Below are positions 8,384-19,493 of a stretch of 32,163 nt of DNA, piece by piece; the stretch's first letter is position 1, and each line of letters opens with the position of its first letter. Origin of the DNA: Zetaproteobacteria bacterium CG_4_9_14_3_um_filter_54_145 (lineage in GTDB: Bacteria; Pseudomonadota; Zetaproteobacteria; Mariprofundales; Mariprofundaceae); assembly GCA_002791575.1 (NCBI GenBank), contig PFXI01000004.1, positions 1 to 32,163 on the forward strand, in the 5' to 3' direction. Under the pieces are notes generated by a model, which saw nothing but the letters and a program-made list of their open reading frames with translations, made no database searches and was not told where the DNA came from. The position numbers and the translations under genes were made by a program.

Positions 8384-10836
8384 GCCGGTTTAACCACAAT
8401 ATTGAGCAGGCGGCCGGGCACCAGAATCACCTTGACGATCTGCATACCATCCAGCCATTTATGGATGGCATAATCGGCCTGTGCCGCAGCCAGCGCTTCA
8501 TCCTGTCCGGCATCCTTGCCGATCACGATCTCGCCGCGCTTTTTGCCCTGCACCTGTACCACCAGCGTAATCTCATCCTGCTCCAGTGCTGCCTGATCGG
8601 CTACCGGCCAGGGCGCCAGCACGGCGACCTGCTCCATGCCCAGCCGCTCGCCCATTTCGCAGGCAAAATGAGGCACGAATGGCGCCAGCATCGTGGCCAG
8701 CACCTGCACGCCTTCACGGTAGGCGGCCTTGCCGCTTTGCCCCTGCGGCAGAAAATCCTGCAACGCGTTGGCCAGCTCCATCTGCGCCGCAATGGCGACA
8801 TTAAAAGCAAAGCCATGCTCAAAGGCATGCGTCACGCGCTCAATCGTCGTATGTATGGTACGGCGCATCAGCTTCACTGCCGCCGCATCGTCATCCCCGT
8901 CAGACGCGGCATCAACCTTCTCCAGCAGACGCCAGACGCGCTTGAGAAAGCGGTGAGCGCCCTCCACACCGGCATCATTCCACTCCAGCTCTTTCTCGGG
9001 CGGAGCGGCAAACAGGGTAAACAGGCGCGCGGTATCGGCACCGAAGCGCTCGATAATGGCTTTCGGATCGACGGTATTACCCTTGGACTTGGACATCTTG
9101 GTACCGTCTTTGAGCACCATGCCCTGCGTCAGCAGGTTCTTGAACGGCTCATCGCCGCACTGCTCGCTGGTAAACAGCCCGGCATCGCGCATCAGCTTGT
9201 GATAAAAACGGGCATAGAGCAGATGCAGCACCGCATGCTCGACGCCACCGATATACTGATCCACCGGCGCCCAGCGTGCCATATCACCGGCATCCACCAT
9301 GGCATCGGCACTGCGCGGGCTGGTATAGCGATTCATATACCAGGAGGATTCCATGAAGGTATCAAAGGTATCGAGCTCGCGTTCGGCCGGCTTGCCGCAA
9401 CGCGGGCAGTCGGTGTGCCTGAAGGCCGCACAATCGTTCAGCGGTGAGGCGCCGCCCGTAGGCTGCAGGTCGGTTGGCAGCACAACCGGCAACTGCTCGT
9501 CCGGTACAGGCACCGCACCGCAATCAGCGCAGTGAATAACAGGAATCGGTGCACCCCAGTAACGCTGACGCGATACCAGCCAGTCGCGCAGACGGTACTG
9601 TACCCGCTCGGATCCCTTGCCGTTTTTGGCCAGCCAGCCGGTAATCGCCGCTTTGGCATCCGGAGATGGCAAGCCATCAAACTGAGCTGAGTTGATCAAC
9701 TGCCCCTGCTCGGTAAAAGCGGCAGCAGTGATATCCCAGTCGCCTGTTTCCGGCGCAATCACCTGTTTGACCGGCAGATCATATTTGCGGGCAAAATCAA
9801 AATCGCGCACGTCATGCGCCGGTACACTCATCACCGCACCCGTGCCGTAGCCCATCAGCACAAAATTGGCGACCCAGACCGGTACACTGGCACCGGTGAT
9901 CGGATGCACGGCATTGAAACCGGTTGCCATGCCCTTCTTCTCCATGGTTTCGACATCGGCTTCCTTGGTGGAGATCTTGCTGCACTCTTCGAGAAAGTCG
10001 GCCAGATCGATATTGGCTTCAGCCGCCTTTTTCGCCAGCGGGTGAGCCGCCGCTACAGCCATATAGGTCACACCCATCAGTGTATCGGGGCGGGTGGTAA
10101 AGACCTCCAGTGTCTCATCGGATCCTTCCAGGCGGAAGCTGACCTCGGCACCGGACGATTTGCCGATCCAGTTGCGCTGCATGCCGATTACCTTCTCCGG
10201 CCAACCATCCAGCTTATCCAGATCGGCCAGCAACTCCTCGGCATAATCGGTAATACGGATAAACCACTGCTTCAGATTCTTGCGGATGACCGGCGTATCA
10301 CAGCGCCAGCAGGCACCTTCCACCACCTGCTCATTGGCCAGCACCGTATGGCAGGGATCACACCAGTTCACTTCCGCCCGCGCCTGATATGCCAGCCCTT
10401 TTTCCATCAAACGGGTAAACAGCCACTGCTCCCAGCGGTAATATCCGGGGTGGCAGGTGGCAATCTCGCGCGACCAGTCATAGGAGAGGCCGAGACGCTT
10501 GAGCTGGACACGCATCTGGTCGATATTGGCATAGGTCCACTCAGCAGGGGGGCGTTTGTGCTTGATGGCGGCATTTTCGGCCGGCAGACCGAAGGCATCC
10601 CAGCCGATCGGATGTAGCACATTGAAACCGTGCATGCGTTTGTAGCGTGCCACCGCATCACCCAGACAGTAGTTGCGCACATGGCCCATATGCAGATTTC
10701 CTGACGGATAGGGGAACATCACCAGACAGTAATAGGACTCCCTGTCATCGTCATCGCATGCTGCATCGATACCGGATGCATGCCATTGCTGCTGCCATTT
10801 GGCTTCTATTTCCTGTGCTTCGTAACGCTCGGACAC
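8380..10836 (-). CDS. leuS: Leucyl-tRNA synthetase
   Basis: An 818-residue class I aminoacyl-tRNA synthetase that charges tRNA-Leu. The HIGH motif is HMGH at 49-52 in PYPSGNLHMGHVRNY. The KMSKS motif is at 580-584. Zinc-type cysteine pairs lie in the insertion (NWCDPC, CWRCD). The editing domain shows TTRPDTLMGVTYM and GYGTGAVMSVPAHDVRDFDFA. The anticodon-binding domain and C-terminal extension are complete. It is the first gene of the run leuS-lptE-holA-bioA. The 108 bases upstream must hold its promoter; I see no clear box set. Confidence 0.98.
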   Translation of the reverse strand: MSERYEAQEIEAKWQQQWHASGIDAACDDDDRESYYCLVMFPYPSGNLHMGHVRNYCLGDAVARYKRMHGFNVLHPIGWDAFGLPAENAAIKHKRPPAEWTYANIDQMRVQLKRLGLSYDWSREIATCHPGYYRWEQWLFTRLMEKGLAYQARAEVNWCDPCHTVLANEQVVEGACWRCDTPVIRKNLKQWFIRITDYAEELLADLDKLDGWPEKVIGMQRNWIGKSSGAEVSFRLEGSDETLEVFTTRPDTLMGVTYMAVAAAHPLAKKAAEANIDLADFLEECSKISTKEADVETMEKKGMATGFNAVHPITGASVPVWVANFVLMGYGTGAVMSVPAHDVRDFDFARKYDLPVKQVIAPETGDWDITAAAFTEQGQLINSAQFDGLPSPDAKAAITGWLAKNGKGSERVQYRLRDWLVSRQRYWGAPIPVIHCADCGAVPVPDEQLPVVLPTDLQPTGGASPLNDCAAFRHTDCPRCGKPAERELDTFDTFMESSWYMNRYTSPRSADAMVDAGDMARWAPVDQYIGGVEHAVLHLLYARFYHKLMRDAGLFTSEQCGDEPFKNLLTQGMVLKDGTKMSKSKGNTVDPKAIIERFGADTARLFTLFAAPPEKELEWNDAGVEGAHRFLKRVWRLLEKVDAASDGDDDAAAVKLMRRTIHTTIERVTHAFEHGFAFNVAIAAQMELANALQDFLPQGQSGKAAYREGVQVLATMLAPFVPHFACEMGERLGMEQVAVLAPWPVADQAALEQDEITLVVQVQGKKRGEIVIGKDAGQDEALAAAQADYAIHKWLDGMQIVKVILVPGRLLNIVVKPA

Positions 10837-10920
10837 CGACTCAAACTCCTCATTGCAACCGTGCCCGTTCCCGCACTGCTTACGGACACCCAGCGCCGGA
10901 TGATGAAGCCATCACAGACG

Positions 10921-10940
10921 AAAGAAAAGGCTTACGCCTG
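10921..10940 (-). terminator. Weak terminator after the channel gene
   Basis: On the minus strand, a few bases after the channel stop codon, AGGC-GTAA-GCCT forms a 4-bp hairpin with a tetraloop, followed by TTTCTTT. The stem is short, so efficiency is doubtful. Confidence 0.3.
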
Positions 10941-10944
10941 CAGC

Positions 10945-13764
10945 TCAGCACCTGCGTATGACAATCAACTCTACAATATGATCCTGATGATCACGCCAGA
11001 CCTTGAGACTTTGCGGGTTCCCCATCGGATTGATCATGATCTCCAGTTGCCGCAGACACTGGAACTCATGGCGACGGGGAAACAGACGCATCACCATATT
11101 CGGCTTCATGGCACCGGCAACAATGGCGGAATCAATACGAAAACCGATCCAGATCAGATCCTGCTGCAACAGGCTGGCAAACAGCCCGGCAGCATCCATA
11201 TCCCTTTCGTACGACCGGCATGGCAACACATCCAGCGCCAGCGGTACGCCTTCACCGACATCGGAGCTCATCAGGCTGTCGAGCAGATAGCGTAGCGAGC
11301 GATGCATATCGTAGACCTGCGGCGTTGTGGAGGCATACATCAGATAGGATGTATGCGCCGCATAAATGCCGTAAAACTCCATCGGCACAACCACATTCAC
11401 ATCCATCTCTATGGGAAAGCGGTCCAGCTCATTCTGCAGCATGCGCGCCTGATTACGGGTGTCGACAATAGCAAACATCTCCGGCCTGCACGCCTCCTCC
11501 TCGGCCAGCGAAAAGGTGTGCGACAGCACCGAGGCCACCATGGCATGGGGCTTTTTCACCACATGCGCAGGCCTGGATACAACCACCTTGTCCGCCCGTT
11601 GCACATGCTCGCGCAGCGCCTCCATATCGGAAAAGTTCCAGCGCCTGATATCAACAGTCACCCGTTTCAGTGCGCCCTCCATCTCGCCAAGTCGCCGCTG
11701 CACATAATCGCTCATATCGACCTGCTCTTTGCGGCTCATATCATCGAGCAAGGTCACATGGATAACATCAAAGGAGTCCAGCAGGCGTTTGAGCATCAAC
11801 GGCAGTGCGCCAATCCAGCCGACCGCCAGCAGCTGCAGATCTCTCTTCTGTTGCAGTACGACAGGCATCGGCTCTTCTCCGCCAGCAGGCGCCCGCTCCA
11901 CCTCCCCCATCTGCAGGCAGTATTCGAACTCGCCGTAGAGGGTGGCATGATCCACGGCAATCCCCTGCACTGAAGTCACCTGCACCTCCGCCTGCAGAGA
12001 GGAGAGCGGGTGCACCTGTAAACCGGCATCCGCCACGGCCACCAGAATCACCCCCTGCTCAAAGCAGCGCAGCATCATCTCCCGGACGCTGATCGTATGT
12101 GTCCCGTCAACAAAAAACCATGTCCCGGACTGTCGGACAATGCGTCCGTCCCACTCCACAACATGCATGGCCGATTCATCCTCTCGCTCGGGAATCATCA
12201 AGCGTGAGAGCACCTGATCGACATCCTGATAGACCAGTACATTACGAATCAGATTGGCACGCATATCCGGCTCGGAGATCAGCACGGTCGGCTTGTTGTA
12301 GTAGCCCGCCTTATCCCAGCCGACCTGCAGCATATGGTTATAGGATTGCAGGCGCGGCTGCACCATGCCCATCACCGTATAGGAGACCGGTATATCCGGA
12401 TTCACCTGACGGATCGCCATCAGTGAAAACAGATTCTGCGACAGCTCTTCAGCCGCATTCAGCGTCTCATCGGTACAGACCAGCGCCTGTCTGGCCGAGC
12501 CCAGATTCACCCGCTGCATTGACTCGGCATCTTCCGTGTCACCCCAACGGAATGTGACCCAGCTCTCCAGCTCATCCGGCCGTTTTTTGGTCTCGCCGAG
12601 AAACACCAGCTTCAGCCTGGCGAAACGCTGATCGGAGAGTTGCTTCAACTTTTCAATAATAAACGGCGATGCGCTGTTCCAGCCTATCATCACCAGATGG
12701 TTGGCTATCATCAGTTTTTCATTGCGCAACTTGGCCATCAGACCGGAAATAATGCTCGAGCCGATACCGATGAAAAATGCCAGAATAAACATGCCCAGCA
12801 CCACGCTGAACACCGAAAACAGCGCCAGATTATCATCGCCAAGCGGATCACTCACCAGATTACCTGCCGCCATCAGCGTACGGAATGCGAACCAGATCTG
12901 TACAAACAGATTCTCATCCACCGCCGAGAGTACGCCATCCTGGGAGAAATCGAATCCGGACATGGTAAAGTGACCCACCACACCGCCGCTAATCGAGAGC
13001 ATGGCCAGCAGCAGTACCACCAGTATAATCTCCTGACTGTAATCACCTTCGCGGAATACCTTGCCCAGATTACGCAGGATCACCATCCATGGCCTGAACA
13101 GTCGTACCAGCCGGATAGCCCTGAGTGCATTGCCATATGGGATAGAGGTCAGTCCCGGCACCATGACAACCGTGGCCAGCAGATCAATGCCCCAGAACCC
13201 CCACTCCACCATGCGCTCCCGACGGGTTGAAAAGGTCATGTTCCTCAGCAGCACAAAACGGATCACCACCTCGACGGAAAAGTAGACGATAATCCCCCAC
13301 AACAGCTGCCCTTCAACAAAGAAAGAGAGCATCACCACCAGTGAGATAAACATGCCATAACCGGGTGAAAACATCAGGCTCTGCATATCGATATAGCGGA
13401 ACAGCCTCAGCGCCCTGAGCAGGTATAGCGCCCGCAGGAAGCGGGCAGCGGCACCCTCCTCGCCGAGCATCATCTGCAGATCGAATGCTGTCGCCAGCAG
13501 TGACAGCAGGGCCAGTGTGTCAAAAAACAGAAACAGCACGTCAAGTTTCAGGTTCAGCGAGGATTTATACGGATTGGTCTTGCGCTTGTAGCGCATCAGT
13601 GCCGCACGCAGTCCCAGCTCAGCCATAAACAGCAGGCCCAGCACCGCCGCAATAGCCTGACTCTGGGTGAATGAGAGCAGAATCAGCAGCAGCATCAACA
13701 GCCCATAGCGATGATGCGACATCACCCACTCGGCATAATAATAAAAGTTTGTTCTCTGGCCCAT
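10945..13764 (-). CDS. Channel-like protein: two voltage-sensor-like units, one pore, two RCK-like domains
   Basis: A 939-residue inner-membrane protein. Unit 1 (about 18-125) has four helices; the fourth carries R108, R111, R117, R120 and R123. Unit 2 (about 136-232) repeats the plan, with E165 and R169 in its second helix, D194 in its third and R215, R218, R221, R224 at perfect three-residue spacing in its fourth. A pore module follows: helix 245-266, re-entrant segment with AAGNLVSD at 299-306, helix 313-345. The filter resembles the A-x-x-GN filter of CASTOR/POLLUX channels, not the potassium TVGYG. The cytosolic part has two Rossmann/RCK-like segments starting at about 355 (HLVMIGWN) and 644 (QLLAVGW). 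The start ATG has GGGGGG four bases upstream. Ion selectivity and gating are inferred. No pore lies between the two sensor units. Confidence 0.8.
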   Translation of the reverse strand: MGQRTNFYYYAEWVMSHHRYGLLMLLLILLSFTQSQAIAAVLGLLFMAELGLRAALMRYKRKTNPYKSSLNLKLDVLFLFFDTLALLSLLATAFDLQMMLGEEGAAARFLRALYLLRALRLFRYIDMQSLMFSPGYGMFISLVVMLSFFVEGQLLWGIIVYFSVEVVIRFVLLRNMTFSTRRERMVEWGFWGIDLLATVVMVPGLTSIPYGNALRAIRLVRLFRPWMVILRNLGKVFREGDYSQEIILVVLLLAMLSISGGVVGHFTMSGFDFSQDGVLSAVDENLFVQIWFAFRTLMAAGNLVSDPLGDDNLALFSVFSVVLGMFILAFFIGIGSSIISGLMAKLRNEKLMIANHLVMIGWNSASPFIIEKLKQLSDQRFARLKLVFLGETKKRPDELESWVTFRWGDTEDAESMQRVNLGSARQALVCTDETLNAAEELSQNLFSLMAIRQVNPDIPVSYTVMGMVQPRLQSYNHMLQVGWDKAGYYNKPTVLISEPDMRANLIRNVLVYQDVDQVLSRLMIPEREDESAMHVVEWDGRIVRQSGTWFFVDGTHTISVREMMLRCFEQGVILVAVADAGLQVHPLSSLQAEVQVTSVQGIAVDHATLYGEFEYCLQMGEVERAPAGGEEPMPVVLQQKRDLQLLAVGWIGALPLMLKRLLDSFDVIHVTLLDDMSRKEQVDMSDYVQRRLGEMEGALKRVTVDIRRWNFSDMEALREHVQRADKVVVSRPAHVVKKPHAMVASVLSHTFSLAEEEACRPEMFAIVDTRNQARMLQNELDRFPIEMDVNVVVPMEFYGIYAAHTSYLMYASTTPQVYDMHRSLRYLLDSLMSSDVGEGVPLALDVLPCRSYERDMDAAGLFASLLQQDLIWIGFRIDSAIVAGAMKPNMVMRLFPRRHEFQCLRQLEIMINPMGNPQSLKVWRDHQDHIVELIVIRRC

Positions 13765-13837
13765 ATCGCCCCCCTGAGCAAACGCAGATCAGTTGAGCAA
13801 GTCCTGCGCCAAGCTGCCCGATTCAGCCGCGGCTGTT

Positions 13838-13866
13838 TTCACGCTGGCCCGATCATTGCTTATATT
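13838..13866 (+). promoter_or_regulatory. Candidate promoter of the lipoprotein gene
   Basis: TTCACG (13838-13843) and TATATT (13861-13866) are separated by 17 bases, 44 bases upstream of the lipoprotein start codon and in the divergent gap with the channel gene. The -35 box is a poor match. Confidence 0.25.
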
Positions 13867-13909
13867 AGACAGCACAGCTGTTACCACTACATCTGCAATG
13901 GAGTACCGT

Positions 13910-14653
13910 ATGAAACAACTGAATCAATGCTGCCGGGTGATACTGCCTGTATTGCTGCTTATGCTGGGCGGCTGCGTCACGGTGCAGGATGTCATGGAAT
14001 CCGACCCCTCCGGGCTGCTCTCGTCGCTTGCGGAAAAAACTGCAGCAACGCCGGCAGAGGTCATCAACAAGCGCATGCTGCATGCCGATCAGGCCAGTGA
14101 CCGGATAGGCGCCAGAAACAGCCTGATAGGTGAACTTATTAGCGATGCGGATCAGGTTTGCCATCATCGGCTTGCCCTACTCCCTCAGCAGATTGAAAAA
14201 TGGACACTGGCGATTCACCGGCGTGATAAACTGGCAATCCTGCTCAATGATGGCATCTCGCAAAGACCGCTGGACCACATCAACCCCGATCTGGCCATTG
14301 CGCTGCCCGAGCCGGGCCCTGACCCGAAACAGCAACTGGCCGATGCCATGGTCGCCATCATCACCGCACAGCGCGAGGCGATCCGCACCACGCTGACAGC
14401 ACGGGAAGAGCTGGATATCCATCGCTATCCGATCAAACAGGCTCTGCTGGATGTACGCACGTATCACCTCGCATGCTCTGCCGAGTTAGGCCTGAGCGGC
14501 GTGACCCATGCCTCTTCATCACAACGCATGACAGTCGAAGAGAAACAGATGAAAGTCGAATCCCTGATACAGCTGCGCCAGACCCTGATGGAACAGGGGC
14601 TCAGCACACGCACCATACAGAAACAGATCGATGCGGTGATTCTGGCCGATTAA
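13910..14653 (+). CDS. Lipoprotein of unknown function
   Basis: A 247-residue predicted lipoprotein. The signal peptide MKQLNQCCRVILPVLLLMLGGC ends in an L-G-G-C lipobox (C22), so the mature protein is lipid-anchored. The rest is soluble and mainly helical, with a region rich in Q and R (about 150-247, e.g. IITAQREAIRTTLTAREE) and no domain I can name. Start ATG 13910 has GGAG six bases upstream; the frame is open further 5' but those starts lack a ribosome site and would hide the signal peptide. It diverges from the channel gene. Confidence 0.75.
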   Translation: MKQLNQCCRVILPVLLLMLGGCVTVQDVMESDPSGLLSSLAEKTAATPAEVINKRMLHADQASDRIGARNSLIGELISDADQVCHHRLALLPQQIEKWTLAIHRRDKLAILLNDGISQRPLDHINPDLAIALPEPGPDPKQQLADAMVAIITAQREAIRTTLTAREELDIHRYPIKQALLDVRTYHLACSAELGLSGVTHASSSQRMTVEEKQMKVESLIQLRQTLMEQGLSTRTIQKQIDAVILAD

Positions 14654-14759
14654 GTGTACTGAGCGAACAGCAACCCTGACGCCTGCCGCGCATGATCATT
14701 GGCTGAACCGCCCGGCTGCGCTATGCTGGGTGACATTGACAATGCCGCAGGAGATAGCC

Positions 14760-14999
14760 ATGAACTTACTTATTTTTTTGCTGATCGGTGCAGTTGCCGG
14801 CTGGATTGCAGGTAACCTGACCAAAGGCGGCGGTTTCGGACTGCTCGGCAATATGGTGATCGGTGTGGTCGGTGCCTTTATCGGAAAATTCGTCTTCGGC
14901 TTTTTCGGTTTTGCCTTCGCCGGCATGATAGGAACACTGATGGCTGCAGTGCTGGGCGCCGTGATTCTGATCTTCATTGTCGGGCTGATTAAGCGCTAG
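14760..14999 (+). CDS. GlsB/YeaQ/YmgE-family small membrane protein
   Basis: A 79-residue protein made almost entirely of hydrophobic, glycine-rich helices, with GAVAGWIAGNLTKGGGFGLLGN and GVVGAFIGKFVFGFFG, hallmarks of the transglycosylase-associated (GlsB/YeaQ/YmgE) family. Members are small stress-linked inner-membrane proteins; the enzyme-related name is misleading. ATG 14760 has AGGAG at 14749-14753. It stands alone between a lipoprotein and a conserved unknown gene. Confidence 0.9.
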   Translation: MNLLIFLLIGAVAGWIAGNLTKGGGFGLLGNMVIGVVGAFIGKFVFGFFGFAFAGMIGTLMAAVLGAVILIFIVGLIKR

Positions 15000-15074
15000 T
15001 GCACAACAGCATAGAGGCTGCGCATGTTTCACCAGCCATGCCGGCAAACAAAAAAGTATTCCGGCAGGTAGAGC

Positions 15075-15668
15075 ATGAACAGTCGCGTTAAAGCCCTGAT
15101 TGATCAGATGAAACAGCTGGAAGAGGAGCTAAGCAGTGAACTCCAGCAGCAGGAGGATTCGCTGCTCTTCCAGCTTAACGGCAAAAAAGTGGAGTTTGAG
15201 CAAAGCATCAGGCAGGCCCACCGCAAATTAAAAATTAATGTATGGTGCTGGCTGGTGGGCGTTCGCCCGATCAACATCATTACCGCACCGATCATCTACG
15301 GCATGATCATCCCGCTGCTGATTGTCGACCTCTCCATCAGCTTCTATCAGTTCAGCTGCTTTCCGATCTACAAGATCGCCAAGGTGCGCCGCCGCGATTA
15401 CATCGTATTTGACCGCCATCACCTTGCCTACCTGAATATCTTTGAGAAGTTCCACTGCCTCTACTGCGCTTATGGCAACGGGCTGATTGCCTATGTGCAT
15501 GAGATTCTGGCACGTACAGAGCTCTACTTCTGCCCGATCAAGCACGCCCACAAACTGCTCGCCACCCACAGGCACTATCGCCATTTCATCGCTTATGGGG
15601 ATGCTAAAGATTACCCCGCCAGGCTTGAAGCCATGCGCCAGAGCCTGGCTGAAAAACCGAAGTCGTAG
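15075..15668 (+). CDS. Conserved membrane-associated protein of unknown function
   Basis: A 197-residue protein. The N-terminus (1-55) is a charged coiled coil (QMKQLEEELSSELQQQEDS). Hydrophobic segments follow (about 56-100, VWCWLVGVRPINIITAPIIYGMIIPLLIVDL). The C-terminal half has a cysteine- and histidine-rich core: FEKFHCLYCAYGNG, then LARTELYFCPIKHAH. I recall near-identical blocks (CxYCxYxNG ... CPIKHA) in conserved hypothetical proteins of many proteobacteria, so it is a real family without known function. The CxxC pairs could bind metal. Start ATG 15075 has only a weak AGG site. Confidence 0.8.
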   Translation: MNSRVKALIDQMKQLEEELSSELQQQEDSLLFQLNGKKVEFEQSIRQAHRKLKINVWCWLVGVRPINIITAPIIYGMIIPLLIVDLSISFYQFSCFPIYKIAKVRRRDYIVFDRHHLAYLNIFEKFHCLYCAYGNGLIAYVHEILARTELYFCPIKHAHKLLATHRHYRHFIAYGDAKDYPARLEAMRQSLAEKPKS

Positions 15669-15725
15669 CGGCTATGCGCTCTCACCCATAACGCCGAGAG
15701 CAGTGCTACCCGTGTACAACCGGCA

Positions 15726-16550
15726 TCATTGCGCTCCCATCGATTCGCGCAGTTTAAACATCGCCCGCGCCTCGATTTGCCGTATGCGCTCCATGGAGAC
15801 GCCGAACTCTTCGGAGAGCTCTTTCAGCGTAGCCGGCTCATCCGCCAGATGGCGGCGCTGTATAATCAGGCGATCACGTGCCGGCAGACTGCCCATGGCT
15901 TGTGACAGCAGTGTCTGCTGATGATCCGCCCAGTTACTTTCGGCCACAATCTCTTCCGGTGAAGCGTCGAGCGATGGCAGTCCGTGCACCATCGCATCGC
16001 CATCCTCATCGCAGGCATAATCCAGCGACAGATCGCGCTGCAAAAAGGCACCGGCCGCCTCCTGATATGCGGCACCGCTGATGCCGAAATCGGCACCCAC
16101 ATCATCGGCCTTGCTGCCATCAAGTGCGGCAATGGCATTTTTCGCTTTCTGCAGGCCGGCAAAGATGCGACGCTGCAGCTTGTTGGTACCGAGCTTGACG
16201 ATACTCCACGAGTGCAGGATAAATTCATGGATGGCGGCACGTACCCACCATGAGGCATAGGTCATCAGGCGAAAACCACGCTCCGGATCAAAGCCTTTGA
16301 CCGCATGCATCAAGCCCAGCGTCCCTTCCTGAATCAGATCCATCTCCGGCAGGCCAAAGTGCCGGTACTCCCGGGCGATAGCCGCCACACCACTCAGGTT
16401 GGCAACCACCAGCTGTCGCGCCGCTTCACGATCACCCTGATCACGCCACAGCCTGGCCAGACGCGTCTCTTCCGCCCGGTCCAGCCGGGGTGCCTTGCGC
16501 ATCTCGCGTGAAAACAGGGAAAGACTGGAAAGCTCCAGTGTTGCTGCCAT
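15726..16550 (-). CDS. rpoH: RpoH-like RNA polymerase sigma factor
   Basis: A 274-residue sigma-70-family factor of the heat-shock type. Region 2 shows NLSGVAAIAREYRHFGLPEMDLIQEGTLGLMHAVKGFDPERGFRLMTYASWWVRAAI. The following SIVKLGTNKLQRRIFAGLQKAK corresponds to the RpoH box that separates RpoH from RpoS and RpoD. Region 4 ends in the helix-turn-helix LKELSEEFGVSMERIRQIEARAM. ATG 16550 has GGAGG eight bases upstream; a GTG three codons earlier lies within that site's spacer and is less likely. It follows ligA in the same direction, 103 bases away, and is convergent with the preceding unknown gene. Confidence 0.9.
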   Translation of the reverse strand: MAATLELSSLSLFSREMRKAPRLDRAEETRLARLWRDQGDREAARQLVVANLSGVAAIAREYRHFGLPEMDLIQEGTLGLMHAVKGFDPERGFRLMTYASWWVRAAIHEFILHSWSIVKLGTNKLQRRIFAGLQKAKNAIAALDGSKADDVGADFGISGAAYQEAAGAFLQRDLSLDYACDEDGDAMVHGLPSLDASPEEIVAESNWADHQQTLLSQAMGSLPARDRLIIQRRHLADEPATLKELSEEFGVSMERIRQIEARAMFKLRESMGAQ

Positions 16551-16653
16551 TGAACCCACCTCCGGAAAACAGTCGGGCGCACTACGCCACTCCGGGTATT
16601 TGTAGGGTTGAAAACAGGCTCATTCAAGGGTTGTGGCAGCAGAGAGGTGCGGA

Positions 16654-19216
<2,563 letters not shown>

Positions 19217-19220
<4 letters not shown>

Positions 19221-19483
19221 GCTCCGCACTCCGCACTACCGATATCCGCCAACGCAGCCTGCAATTGCTCGGCTGTCACCCGGTGTTTGAATAACATCTT
19301 TCCCTCACAGACAAGTACAGGCACATCCATGCCGTAGCGGACAAGCAAGCCCTTGTCCCTGTCCACATTTACAGCTTCCCAGCTGCACAGCCCCTGCTCC
19401 GCCGCCGCCTCAATCACGGCTGCGGCAACATCGCACAGGCTGCACTGCCGGCGGGTCATCATCTGAATATGCGGCAATGACAT
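19217..19483 (-). CDS. Glutaredoxin-like (DUF836-type) protein
   Basis: An 88-residue thioredoxin-fold protein. The active site CSLC is at 14-17 (TRRQCSLCDVA) and the cis-proline is in DVPVLVCEGKML (P56). It has no signal peptide and is probably cytoplasmic. It starts 11 bases after the Do-protease gene and overlaps the TlpA-like gene, so it is in one operon with both. Confidence 0.88.
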
Positions 19484-19493
19484 CGTGTGCGTA

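Noticed and set aside
8461-9447. 328-codon plus-strand open frame opposite leuS
   Set aside because: Complement of a conserved synthetase; composition and lack of motifs mark it as a shadow.
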